From Sherwoodlollariibacterium sp049275655 (GTDB taxonomy: Bacteria > Omnitrophota > Gorgyraeia > Gygaellales > Profunditerraquicolaceae), in the NCBI GenBank assembly GCA_049275655.1, contig JBASUY010000030.1, positions 62,001 through 126,000 on the forward strand: DNA of 64,000 nt. The letters run 5' to 3'. The notes beneath the pieces were generated by a model that did no database searches, was not told the DNA's origin, and saw only the letters and a list, made by a program, of their open reading frames with translations. Position 1 is the stretch's first letter. The number at the start of each line of letters is the position of its first letter. The position numbers and the translations under genes are program-made. Positions 1 to 8,503 of the stretch are shown here, in pieces.

Positions 1-194
1 TTAGCATAACCTCCTCTTTCTAAATTATACGCCCTTTGCGCTGTCCTAAGCGCTCCTAGAATAGACTTAGCTTCGGCAGTACGGCCTTTTTCTACCACTT
101 TAGTATATTGCGTAAAACCCAAGGCAGCTAAAATACCTACAATTATAATTACTACAACGATTTCAATCAATGTAAAACCGTGCTTTCTTCCCAT
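1..194 (-). CDS. type IV prepilin / type II pseudopilin, N-terminal part (runs off left edge)
   Basis: Only the first 64 codons are in the window. The protein starts with the short basic leader MGRKHG, followed by FTLIE, i.e. a prepilin-peptidase site with Gly -1, Phe +1 and Glu +5. A hydrophobic helix of about 20 residues and the start of an amphipathic helix (KVVEKGRTAEAKSIL) follow. ATG-194 is preferred to ATG-200 because the strong ribosome site AAGGAGGTGA lies 9 nt from the former and only 3 nt from the latter. It lies downstream of the PilB/PilC genes but has its own promoter and the best ribosome site of the cluster, as expected for an abundant major pilin. Whether it builds a true pilus or a secretion pseudopilus cannot be told from this fragment. 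Confidence 0.88.
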   Translation of the reverse strand, partial: MGRKHGFTLIEIVVVIIIVGILAALGFTQYTKVVEKGRTAEAKSILGALRTAQRAYNLERGGYA

Positions 195-247
195 AACCAT
201 TCACCTCCTTTTTTTTAAAAACTAATATCTTTGTTGCACTAGTTTTT

Positions 248-275
248 ATTATACTTAGGTTTACAAAAAAAACAA
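248..275 (-). promoter_or_regulatory. sigma70-type promoter of the pilin gene
   Basis: Minus strand: a perfect TATAAT (248-253) with a weak TTGTTT -35 (270-275) at 16 nt spacing, in the 87-bp gap between the pilC stop and the pilin start. Predicted transcription start is near 241, giving a leader of about 45 nt that contains the strong ribosome site. The -35 is poor, so the call rests mainly on the -10 box and its position. Confidence 0.55.
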
Positions 276-281
276 GTTTTT

Positions 282-1523
282 TTAGCCTCCGCTAATTTGT
301 GATATTTTAAATATCGGTAAAAATAAGCCTATAATCATTATTCCGATAACTACACCCATGAAAACAAGCATTATCGGTTCAAAGATAGAAGTAAAGCGGG
401 CAGTAAAGGTCTCTAGATGATCCTGATAAAAGGCGTTAAGCTTTTTAAACATGCCGGGCAATTCACCTACCTCCTCTCCTATGCTAATCATTTGTGACAC
501 CATAGGATCAAAAAAGTCGCTCTTCTCTAACGATTGCCCTAAAAGCTTGCCTTCACGCACATCTTCTTTAATCTTGCGTATAATGTCTCCTAAAATAACA
601 TTGTCTACACTACGTTCTGATATCTCCAGAGAATAAAGTATGGGAACCCCGCTTTCAATCAAAGTAAACATTTCAGAAGTAAAACGCTCTATAGAGATAT
701 TCCTAAAAAAATCGCTAACAACAGGAAGCCTTAATAAGAATGATTGAAATACCCTCTTGCCCTCACGGGTACTTATATACCTGCGTAAAAGCCAAAATAT
801 AATTCCTATTATTATGGCTAAAATAATTCCGAATTTCCTGATATAAAAACTTGTCATCAAAAGAATTTTAGTTAAAAACGGAAGTTCAATATTAAAACCG
901 CTAAATATTTCGGCAAAGGTAGGGATAATCTTAATTGTCATAAATAAAAGAGCGCCTAATCCGGTAACCATCAGTATGGCAGGATAAATAAGCGCAGAAA
1001 TTATCTTTTTCCTAAAAGCAGCGTTGCGCTCTAAATAGCCAGCAAGGCGGTTTAATACCAAACTCAAATTCCCGCTTGCTTCTCCGCTCTCTATAAGATT
1101 AATCCAAAGCGGTGAAAAAACAGCAGGATACTTAGCTATTGCTTCATGCAGGCTCAGCCCAGCCTCCATGTGCTTTTCTAACTCTTTAATAATCTGGTAA
1201 AGCTTTTTACTTGCCACCTGCTGGGAAATAATATTTAAACTTCTTAAAATAGTAATGCCCGCACCAATAAGCGTAGCTAACTGACGGCAAAAAAGAACAA
1301 GGTCATCTCCGGTGACCGCATTATGCTTAGGAGCGCGCCTTCCCCTTACAGATGCTATAATAGGAGCATTGCCCCTCTCTTCTTGTTTCTCAGGGACAAT
1401 ATTAACGACAACAAAACCTTTTGACTGCAGGCTACTTATTGCTTCTTCTTGGGTTATGGCTTCCTGAAGCCCGGAAATCTTCTTACCCATCCTATCCCTA
1501 ACAATATAAAAAAATCTAGGCAT
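282..1523 (-). CDS. pilC: type IV pilus/type II secretion inner-membrane platform protein (PilC/GspF)
   Basis: Polytopic inner-membrane platform protein that couples the assembly ATPase to pilin polymerisation. At 413 aa it has the normal family length, with two T2SSF domains (about residues 74-200 and 275-400). Membrane helices are visible near 175-205, 233-252 and 383-406, the last being LVFMGVVIGIMIIGLFL. The N-terminal segment (MPRFFYIVRD, then a region rich in charged residues) is the usual cytoplasmic start. Its ATG overlaps the stop of the upstream ATPase gene by one base (TAATG), so the two are probably translationally coupled. The family assignment is firm; pilC rather than gspF is chosen because of the PilM/N/O-type neighbours. 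Confidence 0.93.
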   Translation of the reverse strand: MPRFFYIVRDRMGKKISGLQEAITQEEAISSLQSKGFVVVNIVPEKQEERGNAPIIASVRGRRAPKHNAVTGDDLVLFCRQLATLIGAGITILRSLNIISQQVASKKLYQIIKELEKHMEAGLSLHEAIAKYPAVFSPLWINLIESGEASGNLSLVLNRLAGYLERNAAFRKKIISALIYPAILMVTGLGALLFMTIKIIPTFAEIFSGFNIELPFLTKILLMTSFYIRKFGIILAIIIGIIFWLLRRYISTREGKRVFQSFLLRLPVVSDFFRNISIERFTSEMFTLIESGVPILYSLEISERSVDNVILGDIIRKIKEDVREGKLLGQSLEKSDFFDPMVSQMISIGEEVGELPGMFKKLNAFYQDHLETFTARFTSIFEPIMLVFMGVVIGIMIIGLFLPIFKISQISGG

Positions 1524-3244
1524 TATTCTACTCCTAAAGCAAGGCTAGATGCTTCCTCTAAAGAAGTAATCCCCTGCTCAGCCTTACGCAAGCCTGACTC
1601 ATATAGCATCTGCATGCCATTAGCTTTGGCAACTTCCCGTATCTTCTGAAAAGATGCCCTCTGGTTTATAAGAATTCTAATCTCCTCGTTAACCCATAAT
1701 ACTTCTGATACACTAATCCTCCCCTTATATCCTATATTATTGCATTTAGGGCAACCCTTAGCCCTGTAAAGAAGCTCTGCTTTTAACCCCAATGCAGAAG
1801 CTTGAGCCTTATCCGGCTCATACGCCTCTTTACAGGCAGGGCAAAGTTTTCTTAAAAGCCTCTGGCTTACTATTAACAATAACGAAGGGGCTAACATATA
1901 AGGTTCTATGCCTATGTCCATAAGCCTACTTACTGCTGTAGGCGCATCATTGGTATGAAGGGTGCTTAAAACAAGATGGCCAGTCAAGGCTGAACGAATA
2001 CATATCTGAGCAGTCTCAAGGTCACGCACCTCCCCAACTAACATTACATCAGGATCCTGCCTTAAAAAACTACGTAAGGCAGAAGCAAAGGTTAAGCCAA
2101 TCTCCGGCTTAATCTGCACCTGATTAATTCCGTCTAATTTGTACTCTACCGGATCTTCAACAGTAACTATATTTTTTGTCGGACTCTTGATCTCGCTTAA
2201 CATCGCATACAAAGTCGTTGTTTTACCTGAACCTGTAGGGCCGGTTAAAAAAACTAAACCATAGGGGGCATTTATACCTTTGCGTATAATCTCAAGCTGT
2301 TTTGGCTCAAGGCCAAGCCTATTTAAATCTAAAACCACCTCGCTTCTATCCAATAAACGCATCACTATCTTCTCGCCATATATAGTAGGAACGGAAGAAA
2401 CGCGTATATCTATCGGATACTCCCCTACCCTGACAAAAAAAGCTCCATCTTGAGGTAGCCGTTTTTCAGCGATATCCAACTTTGAAAGTATCTTGATACG
2501 CGATGTTATCGGTAAATGTAAGTGTTTGGCCGGAGGAGGAATCTCATAAAGCTTTCCGTCTATGCGGTACCTTAAAGAAATATTATTTTTAAAAGGCTCT
2601 ATATGGATATCCGAAGCCCTCTCATTAATCGCTTGCCTTATAATTAAATCAACCAATTTAACTACGGGAGCCTCTTCTGCCCGTTCTACCAACTTATCTA
2701 AACTTAACTCCTGCCCATCTTCGGCCTGCTCCAAATTTAAATCATCAGAAATATCGTAACTATCTTTAACCGCTTGATTAAGCATTGCCGAAGATTTACC
2801 ATAGAAATTGTCCACTGCCTTTTTAATATCAGTACTGGTAGCAATAACCGGGTTAATTTCACAATTAGTAATCCTTTCAAGGTTATCTATAAGGACCAAA
2901 TCTAAAGGATCTGACATGGCTACAGTCAAAGACCTTAAAGTACGCGAAAGGGGTAGAACAAAGTTCTTTAGGGCAAATTCATGCGGGATTAAACGCTCTA
3001 AACCTTGATCAAGAGCAGGTTTTAACATCCCGGTACCTAAAGAAAAAAAAGGCACTTTAAGTTGCTGGGCTAAGATAGAAACCACTTGGTCTTCTTTAAC
3101 CATTCCTAATTTGACTAAAACTTCCCCTAATCTTCCGCCCTCTTGACGCTGAATACTTATAGCCTTCTCTAGTTGCCCGGGATTAATTAAACCTGCCTGA
3201 AGCAATAACTCCCCTAATCTTATATGCTTGCCTTTATTAATCAT
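1523..3244 (-). CDS. pilB: type IV pilus/type II secretion assembly ATPase (PilB/GspE)
   Basis: Hexameric cytoplasmic ATPase that powers pilin or pseudopilin extension. 573 aa: an N-terminal MshEN domain (about 9-110, a module that binds c-di-GMP in some homologues), then the catalytic domain with Walker A GPTGSGKT at 335-342, Asp box near 357-365 (NIVTVEDPVEY), Walker B DPDVMLVGE near 398-405 and the His box around STLHTND (427-433). A zinc-binding tetracysteine sits at 468, 471, 498 and 501 (CPAC...CPKC), typical of extension ATPases. No separate PilT retraction ATPase lies in the window. There is no clear Shine-Dalgarno; it starts 9 nt after the secretin stop and is probably coupled. Confidence 0.95.
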   Translation of the reverse strand: MINKGKHIRLGELLLQAGLINPGQLEKAISIQRQEGGRLGEVLVKLGMVKEDQVVSILAQQLKVPFFSLGTGMLKPALDQGLERLIPHEFALKNFVLPLSRTLRSLTVAMSDPLDLVLIDNLERITNCEINPVIATSTDIKKAVDNFYGKSSAMLNQAVKDSYDISDDLNLEQAEDGQELSLDKLVERAEEAPVVKLVDLIIRQAINERASDIHIEPFKNNISLRYRIDGKLYEIPPPAKHLHLPITSRIKILSKLDIAEKRLPQDGAFFVRVGEYPIDIRVSSVPTIYGEKIVMRLLDRSEVVLDLNRLGLEPKQLEIIRKGINAPYGLVFLTGPTGSGKTTTLYAMLSEIKSPTKNIVTVEDPVEYKLDGINQVQIKPEIGLTFASALRSFLRQDPDVMLVGEVRDLETAQICIRSALTGHLVLSTLHTNDAPTAVSRLMDIGIEPYMLAPSLLLIVSQRLLRKLCPACKEAYEPDKAQASALGLKAELLYRAKGCPKCNNIGYKGRISVSEVLWVNEEIRILINQRASFQKIREVAKANGMQMLYESGLRKAEQGITSLEEASSLALGVE

Positions 3245-3253
3245 TAATATTTC

Positions 3254-4903
3254 TTAACGTTGATTTTCTAGAGCGTTTAAATAAGTATTTATACTTGACT
3301 GACGGCTTATAACTGTAGTTGTAGACTGCTCCCGGCTAGAAGGCGGCATCCTCTTAACCTGAGTTAATGCCCCTTCTATCTTTTCTATATAACTACTGTC
3401 CTTAATTATACGTGGAGTAATAAAGACTAAAAGCTCCCTATCTTTACCCGGGCTAACTTCTTTATGCCTAAAAGCTTTTCCTAATATCGGAATATCTCCT
3501 AATACAGGAATTTTCTTTTCGGTTGTCGTGCTCTGGTTAACAATCATCCCTCCCAAAACTACAGTCTCACCATCTTTTACCCTTACCGTAGATTTAGTTG
3601 TCCTGGTCTCGGGGTTACGATAGGTGTACTGTCCTGTCGCCGTATTATTTGCTATGCCGGCAGTTAAAGTTGTAAGCGATGTAGAGGCCTCCGAAACACT
3701 TGGGTTAAGAAACATAGTGATCTCTCCGGTATCCAAGTTAACCTGAGGGGTAACCCTCAGCGTCACACCAGTCTGCGCCCTCTCAACAGTAATAGTTTGA
3801 GTTGCTCCTTCTGCCCCAGAACCTTGTGTGCTACTATTTAAACCTATAGCTTCGTTGCTTACTATCTTAATCTCCGCTGTCTCATTGCTTAAAGTAAGTA
3901 TCTTAGGCCTTGCCAAGAATTTGGTATCAGTCTGCGTCCTAAGAAAATCAAGAGAAACCTTGCTGTTCAATATGCCAAATACAACCGGGCCAAAGTGCGG
4001 CGCAGCCCAGGTTGCCGCCTCTAAAAACCCTGCCCCTTCGTCTACTACAATCTCGCTTCCCTGCCCGCTAGTACCTTTATTTCCAAAAGGGTTAAAGACA
4101 CGAAAGGCCTGGGTAAAATCTCCGGTAGCCAGAGTCGTCGGCCAGTTAACGCCAAGCTGATCAACAGCATTCTTGCTTACATCCAGCATCTCCACTTCCA
4201 AAAGCACCTGCGGCACAGGCACATCCAAAGAAGCGATAACCTTGCGTATAACCGGCATACGTGAAGGAATATCCGTAACAATAAGGCTGTTAGTACGAAA
4301 ATCTTCTACAACCTTTCCTTCCTTAGAAAGGAGTTTTTTAACAGTCTGAGTAATGCCGGCTTCTTCTTCTACTTTCCATTTACCGTTATCTTCCGCAGTA
4401 GAATTATTTGTAGATGAAGAGGAAGATGAGGATGAAGAGGAATATGGCGAACCGGATTCATTATCAGTATTCAAAATGCTCTTCATATCTTCCTTCAAAG
4501 AAGAAGACGAAACTGTAGCATGCTTTAGGTAAAATATTTCGGTTATAGTTTCTGCCTCAGGCTTTCCCCAATCCTTGACAATAAATAAGCTTGCCTCATC
4601 ATCCAATTCATAAGAAAGGTTATTTGCCTTAAATATCTTATCCATCGCTTCTTTAAGAGGGACTTTATCTATGTAAAGAGTAAGCATCCTATCTGACACA
4701 GCCTCAGAAGCTACAAAGTTAAGGCCGGACTGTATTGATAATATCTTAAGTACATCTTTTAAAGAAGCGTCCTGAAGATCCATAGAAATAAGTGGTTGAT
4801 TTTTTGGCACAGGGAGCATCTCTTCTAAAGCGTAGATATAGGGAGTAAAGATAAAATTAAAAATAAGCATAGCGAATAAAAAAACTCTCAAGTTAATTTT
4901 CAT
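3254..4903 (-). CDS. pilQ: secretin, outer-membrane pore (PilQ/GspD family)
   Basis: Outer-membrane secretin through which the pilus or secreted substrate passes. 549 aa with a signal peptide (about 1-25, ending YIYA), an STN-like domain (about 40-110), one short N-domain (LLEVEMLDVSKNAVDQLGV marks entry to the secretin core) and a C-terminal secretin domain with the characteristic VVLGGMI and VPVLGDIP-like (KKIPVLGDIPILGKAFR) motifs, ending near the ITPRII strand. A run of ten serines (residues 155-164) in a loop between domains is unusual. Good ribosome site AAGGAGG. Belongs to the operon 282-7670. No separate pilotin lipoprotein is visible nearby. Confidence 0.93.
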   Translation of the reverse strand: MKINLRVFLFAMLIFNFIFTPYIYALEEMLPVPKNQPLISMDLQDASLKDVLKILSIQSGLNFVASEAVSDRMLTLYIDKVPLKEAMDKIFKANNLSYELDDEASLFIVKDWGKPEAETITEIFYLKHATVSSSSLKEDMKSILNTDNESGSPYSSSSSSSSSSTNNSTAEDNGKWKVEEEAGITQTVKKLLSKEGKVVEDFRTNSLIVTDIPSRMPVIRKVIASLDVPVPQVLLEVEMLDVSKNAVDQLGVNWPTTLATGDFTQAFRVFNPFGNKGTSGQGSEIVVDEGAGFLEAATWAAPHFGPVVFGILNSKVSLDFLRTQTDTKFLARPKILTLSNETAEIKIVSNEAIGLNSSTQGSGAEGATQTITVERAQTGVTLRVTPQVNLDTGEITMFLNPSVSEASTSLTTLTAGIANNTATGQYTYRNPETRTTKSTVRVKDGETVVLGGMIVNQSTTTEKKIPVLGDIPILGKAFRHKEVSPGKDRELLVFITPRIIKDSSYIEKIEGALTQVKRMPPSSREQSTTTVISRQSSINTYLNALENQR

Positions 4904-4917
4904 AATTCCTCCTTAAT

Positions 4918-5409
4918 TTATTCGTTTCTTTCCCTATCCTGCCGACCCCTAGCAGGTGTTGTGGATAATTTATATTCTGTACCTGCAAAAAGCACTATAA
5001 CTCCTTCTTTGTTTATATCTATAATATCAGCCCCTTCTATAACATCCCCTACCTTTACTACTTTATTATTTACAATCGCCTGTGGTAGGCTACTACCCCA
5101 AATAAGCCCCTGAACCACTAAATTAGGCACGCTCTTTTCTATATCTATATCTTTATCTTTAGAAGATAAATCTTCTTCGGGCTCTGTAAGCACTAAAGGC
5201 TGTTCAAAAGGATTCCTTAAAGTATCGGCACTGTATTCTATCTTCGGGCGTAAATCCGTAGCTTTTACTACAAATACTTTTCCGGGATCTTCCTGCGTAT
5301 TCTCATCTATAAACTTAGGTAATTCAGCTTTAAGTTTTGTAATATTTATAATTCCTTGCAAAAATATAATAATAATTATTATTATAAAATAACTTGTTAT
5401 ATTTTTCAT
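4918..5409 (-). CDS. PilP/GspC-like periplasmic adaptor, single membrane anchor
   Basis: 163 aa. An N-terminal membrane anchor (YFIIIIIIIFLQGII, about 7-21) is followed by an extended, acidic periplasmic linker with TLRNPFEQPL, the kind of Asn-Pro-Phe segment found in PilP and GspC/PulC homology regions, then a small beta domain (NLVVQGLIWGSSLPQAIVNN...VVKVGDVIEGADIIDI) matching the HR/PDZ-precursor fold of PilP/GspC. Such proteins link the inner-membrane complex to the secretin, whose gene lies directly downstream. The ATG overlaps the upstream stop as ATGA. Assignment by motif and context rather than by high similarity; PilP versus GspC is not decided. Confidence 0.7.
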   Translation of the reverse strand: MKNITSYFIIIIIIIFLQGIINITKLKAELPKFIDENTQEDPGKVFVVKATDLRPKIEYSADTLRNPFEQPLVLTEPEEDLSSKDKDIDIEKSVPNLVVQGLIWGSSLPQAIVNNKVVKVGDVIEGADIIDINKEGVIVLFAGTEYKLSTTPARGRQDRERNE

Positions 5410-5936
5410 CTTTTTAAAAGCACAATTGTGTTTATACGTAAATTTGCCCTTAACTCCTTATCTTTATTGTAAGAAGGTGAATCAATATCTGAATATTCAA
5501 TAAAATAAATGCGCTCAAATGTTTCTAATTTATTGATAAATTTAGCGAAGGTATTATAATCAGGGGCGACTATAGAAAGACCGAAACGAAATTTTGAGTA
5601 TTCCCCTGATAAAGATTCCCCCAATGGCTGCATAGATGCAATCTTAACTCCCGTATCTTTCGCTATATTATTAATATCCAACATAACTACGTCTGAATCC
5701 TGCTTGGCCAAAAGAGCATAATATACATTAAGCCTATCTTCTAACTCTCCTATATCAACCAATATCTTATTCTTTTCTTCTTCTTCAACTATATCGGAGC
5801 TTAATGATGCAATTTGAGAACTTTGCCATTCGTAAACTTTATAAACAATTAGAAAAGAAAATAGAATGATAACTAAAGCAAAAAACTTATTTTTATTTTC
5901 GTTAATAACCGCTAATATATTCATCCTGTTTAGCAT
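5406..5936 (-). CDS. pilO: PilO-like (GspM-like) inner-membrane alignment protein
   Basis: 176 aa bitopic protein: one transmembrane helix (FFALVIILFSFLIVYKVY, about 18-35), a coiled-coil stretch (SSDIVEEEEKNKILVDIGEL, about 46-66) and a C-terminal ferredoxin-like domain with the strand pattern of PilO (FRFGLSIVAPDYNTFAKFIN, then ELRANLRINTIVLLK). PilO dimerises with PilN and holds the platform to the secretin. Its start lies within the last 35 nt of the upstream PilM-PilN gene; a second ATG at 5924 would overlap by 23 nt and is equally possible. Position between PilN and PilP matches the classic pilMNOPQ order. Confidence 0.75.
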   Translation of the reverse strand: MLNRMNILAVINENKNKFFALVIILFSFLIVYKVYEWQSSQIASLSSDIVEEEEKNKILVDIGELEDRLNVYYALLAKQDSDVVMLDINNIAKDTGVKIASMQPLGESLSGEYSKFRFGLSIVAPDYNTFAKFINKLETFERIYFIEYSDIDSPSYNKDKELRANLRINTIVLLKR

Positions 5937-7482
5937 CCTTATAGTTTTTACAAATTAAATTAAACTTAGTTATAGATACTTTATCCTCTGTATCGTGTTT
6001 TACAGAATTTAATTCAATCTCCGTAAAATAATTTGATAACACTAAATCGTTCTTTAAATTATTGACAAATTTGTTCACCATCTCAAACTCTTTATCCGCA
6101 GAACGCAAATAACTCCTACCTTCAAGCAATAAAGAAAGCTTATCTGCTTCTTCATTAAAGGAGAATTTAATAAGCCACACCCCTTCAGGTATACACCGAG
6201 GGATGGAATCCAATGCCTTAGTAAGATAAAACTTTCCCCTTATCAATTTATCTAAAGCCTTTAACTTCTTCTTATATCCGTCGCTAATCTCAGAAAACTG
6301 ACTTAAGTTTAGATTAGGGTCAACATCTTTTACTACTATCCTTTTTCTAATTACGTAACTTAATTTTTCTTTAACAGGAGCAATTTTGTAAAAACTATAG
6401 GCAAAAGCAGCTATACAGATAAAAATACCCAAGAATACAGCGCGTAAATCTATTTTTACATCTTTTAAAAAATTACCTAAATCTATTTTAGGATAAGCTA
6501 CACCTGCCCTCTTAGGCGTTACTTTAACATCGGAAAGGTTTATCCTTACTTTAGTAGGAATAACATCGGCTAAAGATGCGCCGAAACTTTTAATAAGCCC
6601 TAAAGAATAAGCCCTACCACTACCTATAAGCTTGTTAAAATCAAGGAGCTTAGAAGAGATGGATAATTCAGACATATAAGACTCAAGCTCCTGATAATAA
6701 TCATGGTTAACAAAAGAAAATACGCGCTGAATTCTCTTGTCCGGAAACTTACGTTGGTAGTAATCTAAAGAAATGCGCATCTCTGATTTTAACTTATCTA
6801 AAAAAGCCTCTGGTTGAGCTTGGAAATCGTCTCTTTCTATTGGAACTGTAGGGCCTGAAGCTAAATTGATATCTCTACTAAAAAGCGGGAAGCCATTCTC
6901 AAGGACTATAAAATTAGCGTCATCTCCTCCAAAGAAATCAGCAGATAGAATACCTATAATACCGCTCTCCTTTACCCTTAAAAGCTTAAGGCCTCTAATT
7001 ATACTAAACCCTGAATACTCTAACCTGCGAACCTTAATATTAACCTGTTTAAAAACATTAAGATACCTCTCAAGTATATCTTTTTTAAGCCCCATAAATA
7101 GGATATTATTTATACGAGAAGACCTCTCTATCTGAGCCTGAAAATCAGAAACAATCTCTTCAGCCTTAAAAGGAATATACTTCTTTGCCTCAAATCTTAC
7201 AGCATTAACCAACTCTTCTTTAGGCAAATCTGGCATTTCAAAACTGCGGATAATAAGGTCCCTGCCTGACAAAACAAGAGAAACCTCTTTAGCTTCCATC
7301 TTGTTGGTTCTTAATGTCTCATTAATAACAGCCACCAGTTTTATCTCTAAAGGGACTTTCTCTTCTAATTCTATATCTAAAGCCTCAAAAAAAGGAACCT
7401 GAACATTATTTATCAGCTTTTTCCCTTTAGTTTCAGTAAAATTTATAAAGTTGGGGCCGAAATATACGCCTAACTTATTCAT
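5902..7482 (-). CDS. PilM-PilN fusion protein of the pilus/secretion inner-membrane complex
   Basis: 526 aa, much longer than PilM alone (about 350). Residues 1-305 look like the actin-like PilM fold (start KLGVYFGPNFINFTE; FEMPDLPKEELVNAVRFEA near 81-99; KYIPFKAEEIVSDFQ near 101-115). From about 312 a PilN-like part begins: RINLSD (313-318) corresponds to the cytoplasmic INL-type peptide by which free PilN docks onto PilM, then one membrane helix (348-366) and a periplasmic ferredoxin-like domain. The fusion would make docking covalent and gives the topology of GspL from type II systems. Ribosome site GGAGA; ATGA overlap with the upstream regulator gene. Confidence 0.82.
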   Translation of the reverse strand: MNKLGVYFGPNFINFTETKGKKLINNVQVPFFEALDIELEEKVPLEIKLVAVINETLRTNKMEAKEVSLVLSGRDLIIRSFEMPDLPKEELVNAVRFEAKKYIPFKAEEIVSDFQAQIERSSRINNILFMGLKKDILERYLNVFKQVNIKVRRLEYSGFSIIRGLKLLRVKESGIIGILSADFFGGDDANFIVLENGFPLFSRDINLASGPTVPIERDDFQAQPEAFLDKLKSEMRISLDYYQRKFPDKRIQRVFSFVNHDYYQELESYMSELSISSKLLDFNKLIGSGRAYSLGLIKSFGASLADVIPTKVRINLSDVKVTPKRAGVAYPKIDLGNFLKDVKIDLRAVFLGIFICIAAFAYSFYKIAPVKEKLSYVIRKRIVVKDVDPNLNLSQFSEISDGYKKKLKALDKLIRGKFYLTKALDSIPRCIPEGVWLIKFSFNEEADKLSLLLEGRSYLRSADKEFEMVNKFVNNLKNDLVLSNYFTEIELNSVKHDTEDKVSITKFNLICKNYKDAKQDEYISGY

Positions 7483-7670
7483 TTTTTATCTCCTGATGTA
7501 GATATACGCTTACGGCTCTTAATCCAACTATCAATATCCTTCCTCTCAAATCTCCAGACCCCTCCTACCTTTATACCGGATATCTTACCCTGATTAAGCC
7601 AGTTATAAATAGTCTGCTTTTTAAGCTTAAGGTAATCTGCTAATTCATCTATGTCTATAAGCCTTGCCAT
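7479..7670 (-). CDS. small excisionase/MerR-type helix-turn-helix DNA-binding protein
   Basis: 63 aa, essentially one helix-turn-helix domain of the excisionase (Xis/BldC) type: IDIDELADYLKLKKQTIYNW as the turn and recognition helix, then GKISGIKVGGVWRFERKDID as the wing, and a short basic tail. It is the first gene behind the good promoter at 7712-7740 and overlaps the PilM-PilN gene by four bases, so it is co-expressed with the pilus operon and may autoregulate it. Despite the family name there is no integrase or phage gene nearby. Target sites are unknown. Confidence 0.85.
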   Translation of the reverse strand: MARLIDIDELADYLKLKKQTIYNWLNQGKISGIKVGGVWRFERKDIDSWIKSRKRISTSGDKK

Positions 7671-7711
7671 AATTTATACCCTCTTTTACTCTATCTAATA
7701 AGAGGAATTTA

Positions 7712-7740
7712 ATTAAAACATAATAGATTTAATTTGTCAA
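7712..7740 (-). promoter_or_regulatory. strong sigma70-type promoter of the pilus operon
   Basis: Minus strand: perfect TTGACA (7735-7740), 17-nt spacer, TTTAAT -10 (7712-7717, five of six). Predicted start about 7705, leaving a leader of about 35 nt before the helix-turn-helix gene. The rest of the 208-bp gap (7741-7878) is very AT-rich and shows no ORF, hairpin or other recognised element. Confidence 0.75.
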
Positions 7741-7878
7741 GTGTTTTTTTATATATTTTATTATAAACTTACTTATACTTAACTATAATTACAATATCCT
7801 CGACGATAAAAAATAGATAGTTTTTAGATAATAAATTTTGGATTTTAGAAAATAAAGAAAGCGGGGAAGATTAAGGTA

Positions 7879-8283
7879 TTATTGGTATTCGGTCTTTATT
7901 TCAAGCTTAGAACCAACCCCCCCAGGGCCAGTGCCATTATGATAGATAGCTATCTGGATATTATAGGGGATACTGGAATCTGTTGTGATAGTATATCTTG
8001 GGGTAACTGAATCTACGCAAGCTTTAGGACTACCTAAAGCTCTGTGGCATGCATAATATCTACTACCAGTAGGAGGCAGAGACCAAGCCCCACTTCTAAG
8101 CCTCTCTAAGGCATAATTCATCATCCCCCTACCTGCGTAGTAAGCTTTAATTCGTGAAACTTGGTGATGGGTTAACCGTGACTGACTGGAAATTATACTT
8201 AATATAAGGAGGGAAAAAATAAAAACTATAAGTACTGTGGCAAGAACAATGATTAAAAGCGAGCCCTTGCTATTTCTAACCAT
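7879..8283 (-). CDS. PilX/GspK-like minor prepilin
   Basis: 134 aa. The N-terminus has a basic leader ending in Gly7 (MVRNSKG) and a hydrophobic stretch (SLLIIVLATVLIVFIFSLLI) with no Glu at +5, as in PilX- and GspK-type minor pilins. The segment SRIKAYYAGRGMMNYALERL matches the AYYAAEAG..YAL pattern of that family. The rest (a Gly/Pro-rich C-terminal part with a Cys pair near CHRALGSPKACVD) resembles the short globular part of a minor pilin. Overlaps the upstream winged-helix gene by 8 nt. Probably primes or decorates the pilus encoded next door; the exact role is not shown. Confidence 0.7.
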   Translation of the reverse strand: MVRNSKGSLLIIVLATVLIVFIFSLLILSIISSQSRLTHHQVSRIKAYYAGRGMMNYALERLRSGAWSLPPTGSRYYACHRALGSPKACVDSVTPRYTITTDSSIPYNIQIAIYHNGTGPGGVGSKLEIKTEYQ

Positions 8284-8485
8284 CTTTTCTTAAGGATATC
8301 TTATAATCACCTGTCGTAAACCCTTCCATTAATACATGGCCTTCCCTTGCAAGCCAACCTAAGCTCATTAAAACATTATCGCGAGTTCTATCAATACCCT
8401 TTGCTAAATCCGAAAGGTTAACCTCTCCATGCTGATCAAGGTAATGCCAAATCTCTCCTGCTACAATACCTATCTCTGTAATCAT
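8276..8485 (-). CDS. winged helix-turn-helix protein (DUF2582-type)
   Basis: 69 aa, a single winged-helix domain: EIGIVAGEIWHYLDQHGEV, then LSDLAKGIDRTRDNVLMSLG as the turn, then WLAREGHVLMEGFTTGDY as the wing. This matches the small DUF2582 winged-helix family as I know it; targets for the family are unknown. Strong ribosome site GGAGGAG and its own promoter (8504-8531). It is paired by an 8-nt overlap with the minor prepilin gene, suggesting a regulator co-expressed with a pilus component. Confidence 0.78.
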   Translation of the reverse strand: MITEIGIVAGEIWHYLDQHGEVNLSDLAKGIDRTRDNVLMSLGWLAREGHVLMEGFTTGDYKISLRKDG

Positions 8486-8503
8486 CTTCTCCTCCAGAAT
8501 TCT

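Noticed and set aside
265..283. A/T-only palindrome behind pilC as a terminator
   Set aside because: The stem has one G-C pair and a 2-nt loop; too weak, and it overlaps the pilin promoter.
7479..7670. Phage excisionase marking a mobile element
   Set aside because: No integrase, att-like direct repeats or other phage genes nearby; gene is co-transcribed with pilus genes, so a regulator is the better reading.
7741..7878. Second promoter or small RNA in the AT-rich gap upstream of the pilus operon
   Set aside because: Only AT-rich sequence; no terminator hairpin, and -10-like boxes are expected by chance there.
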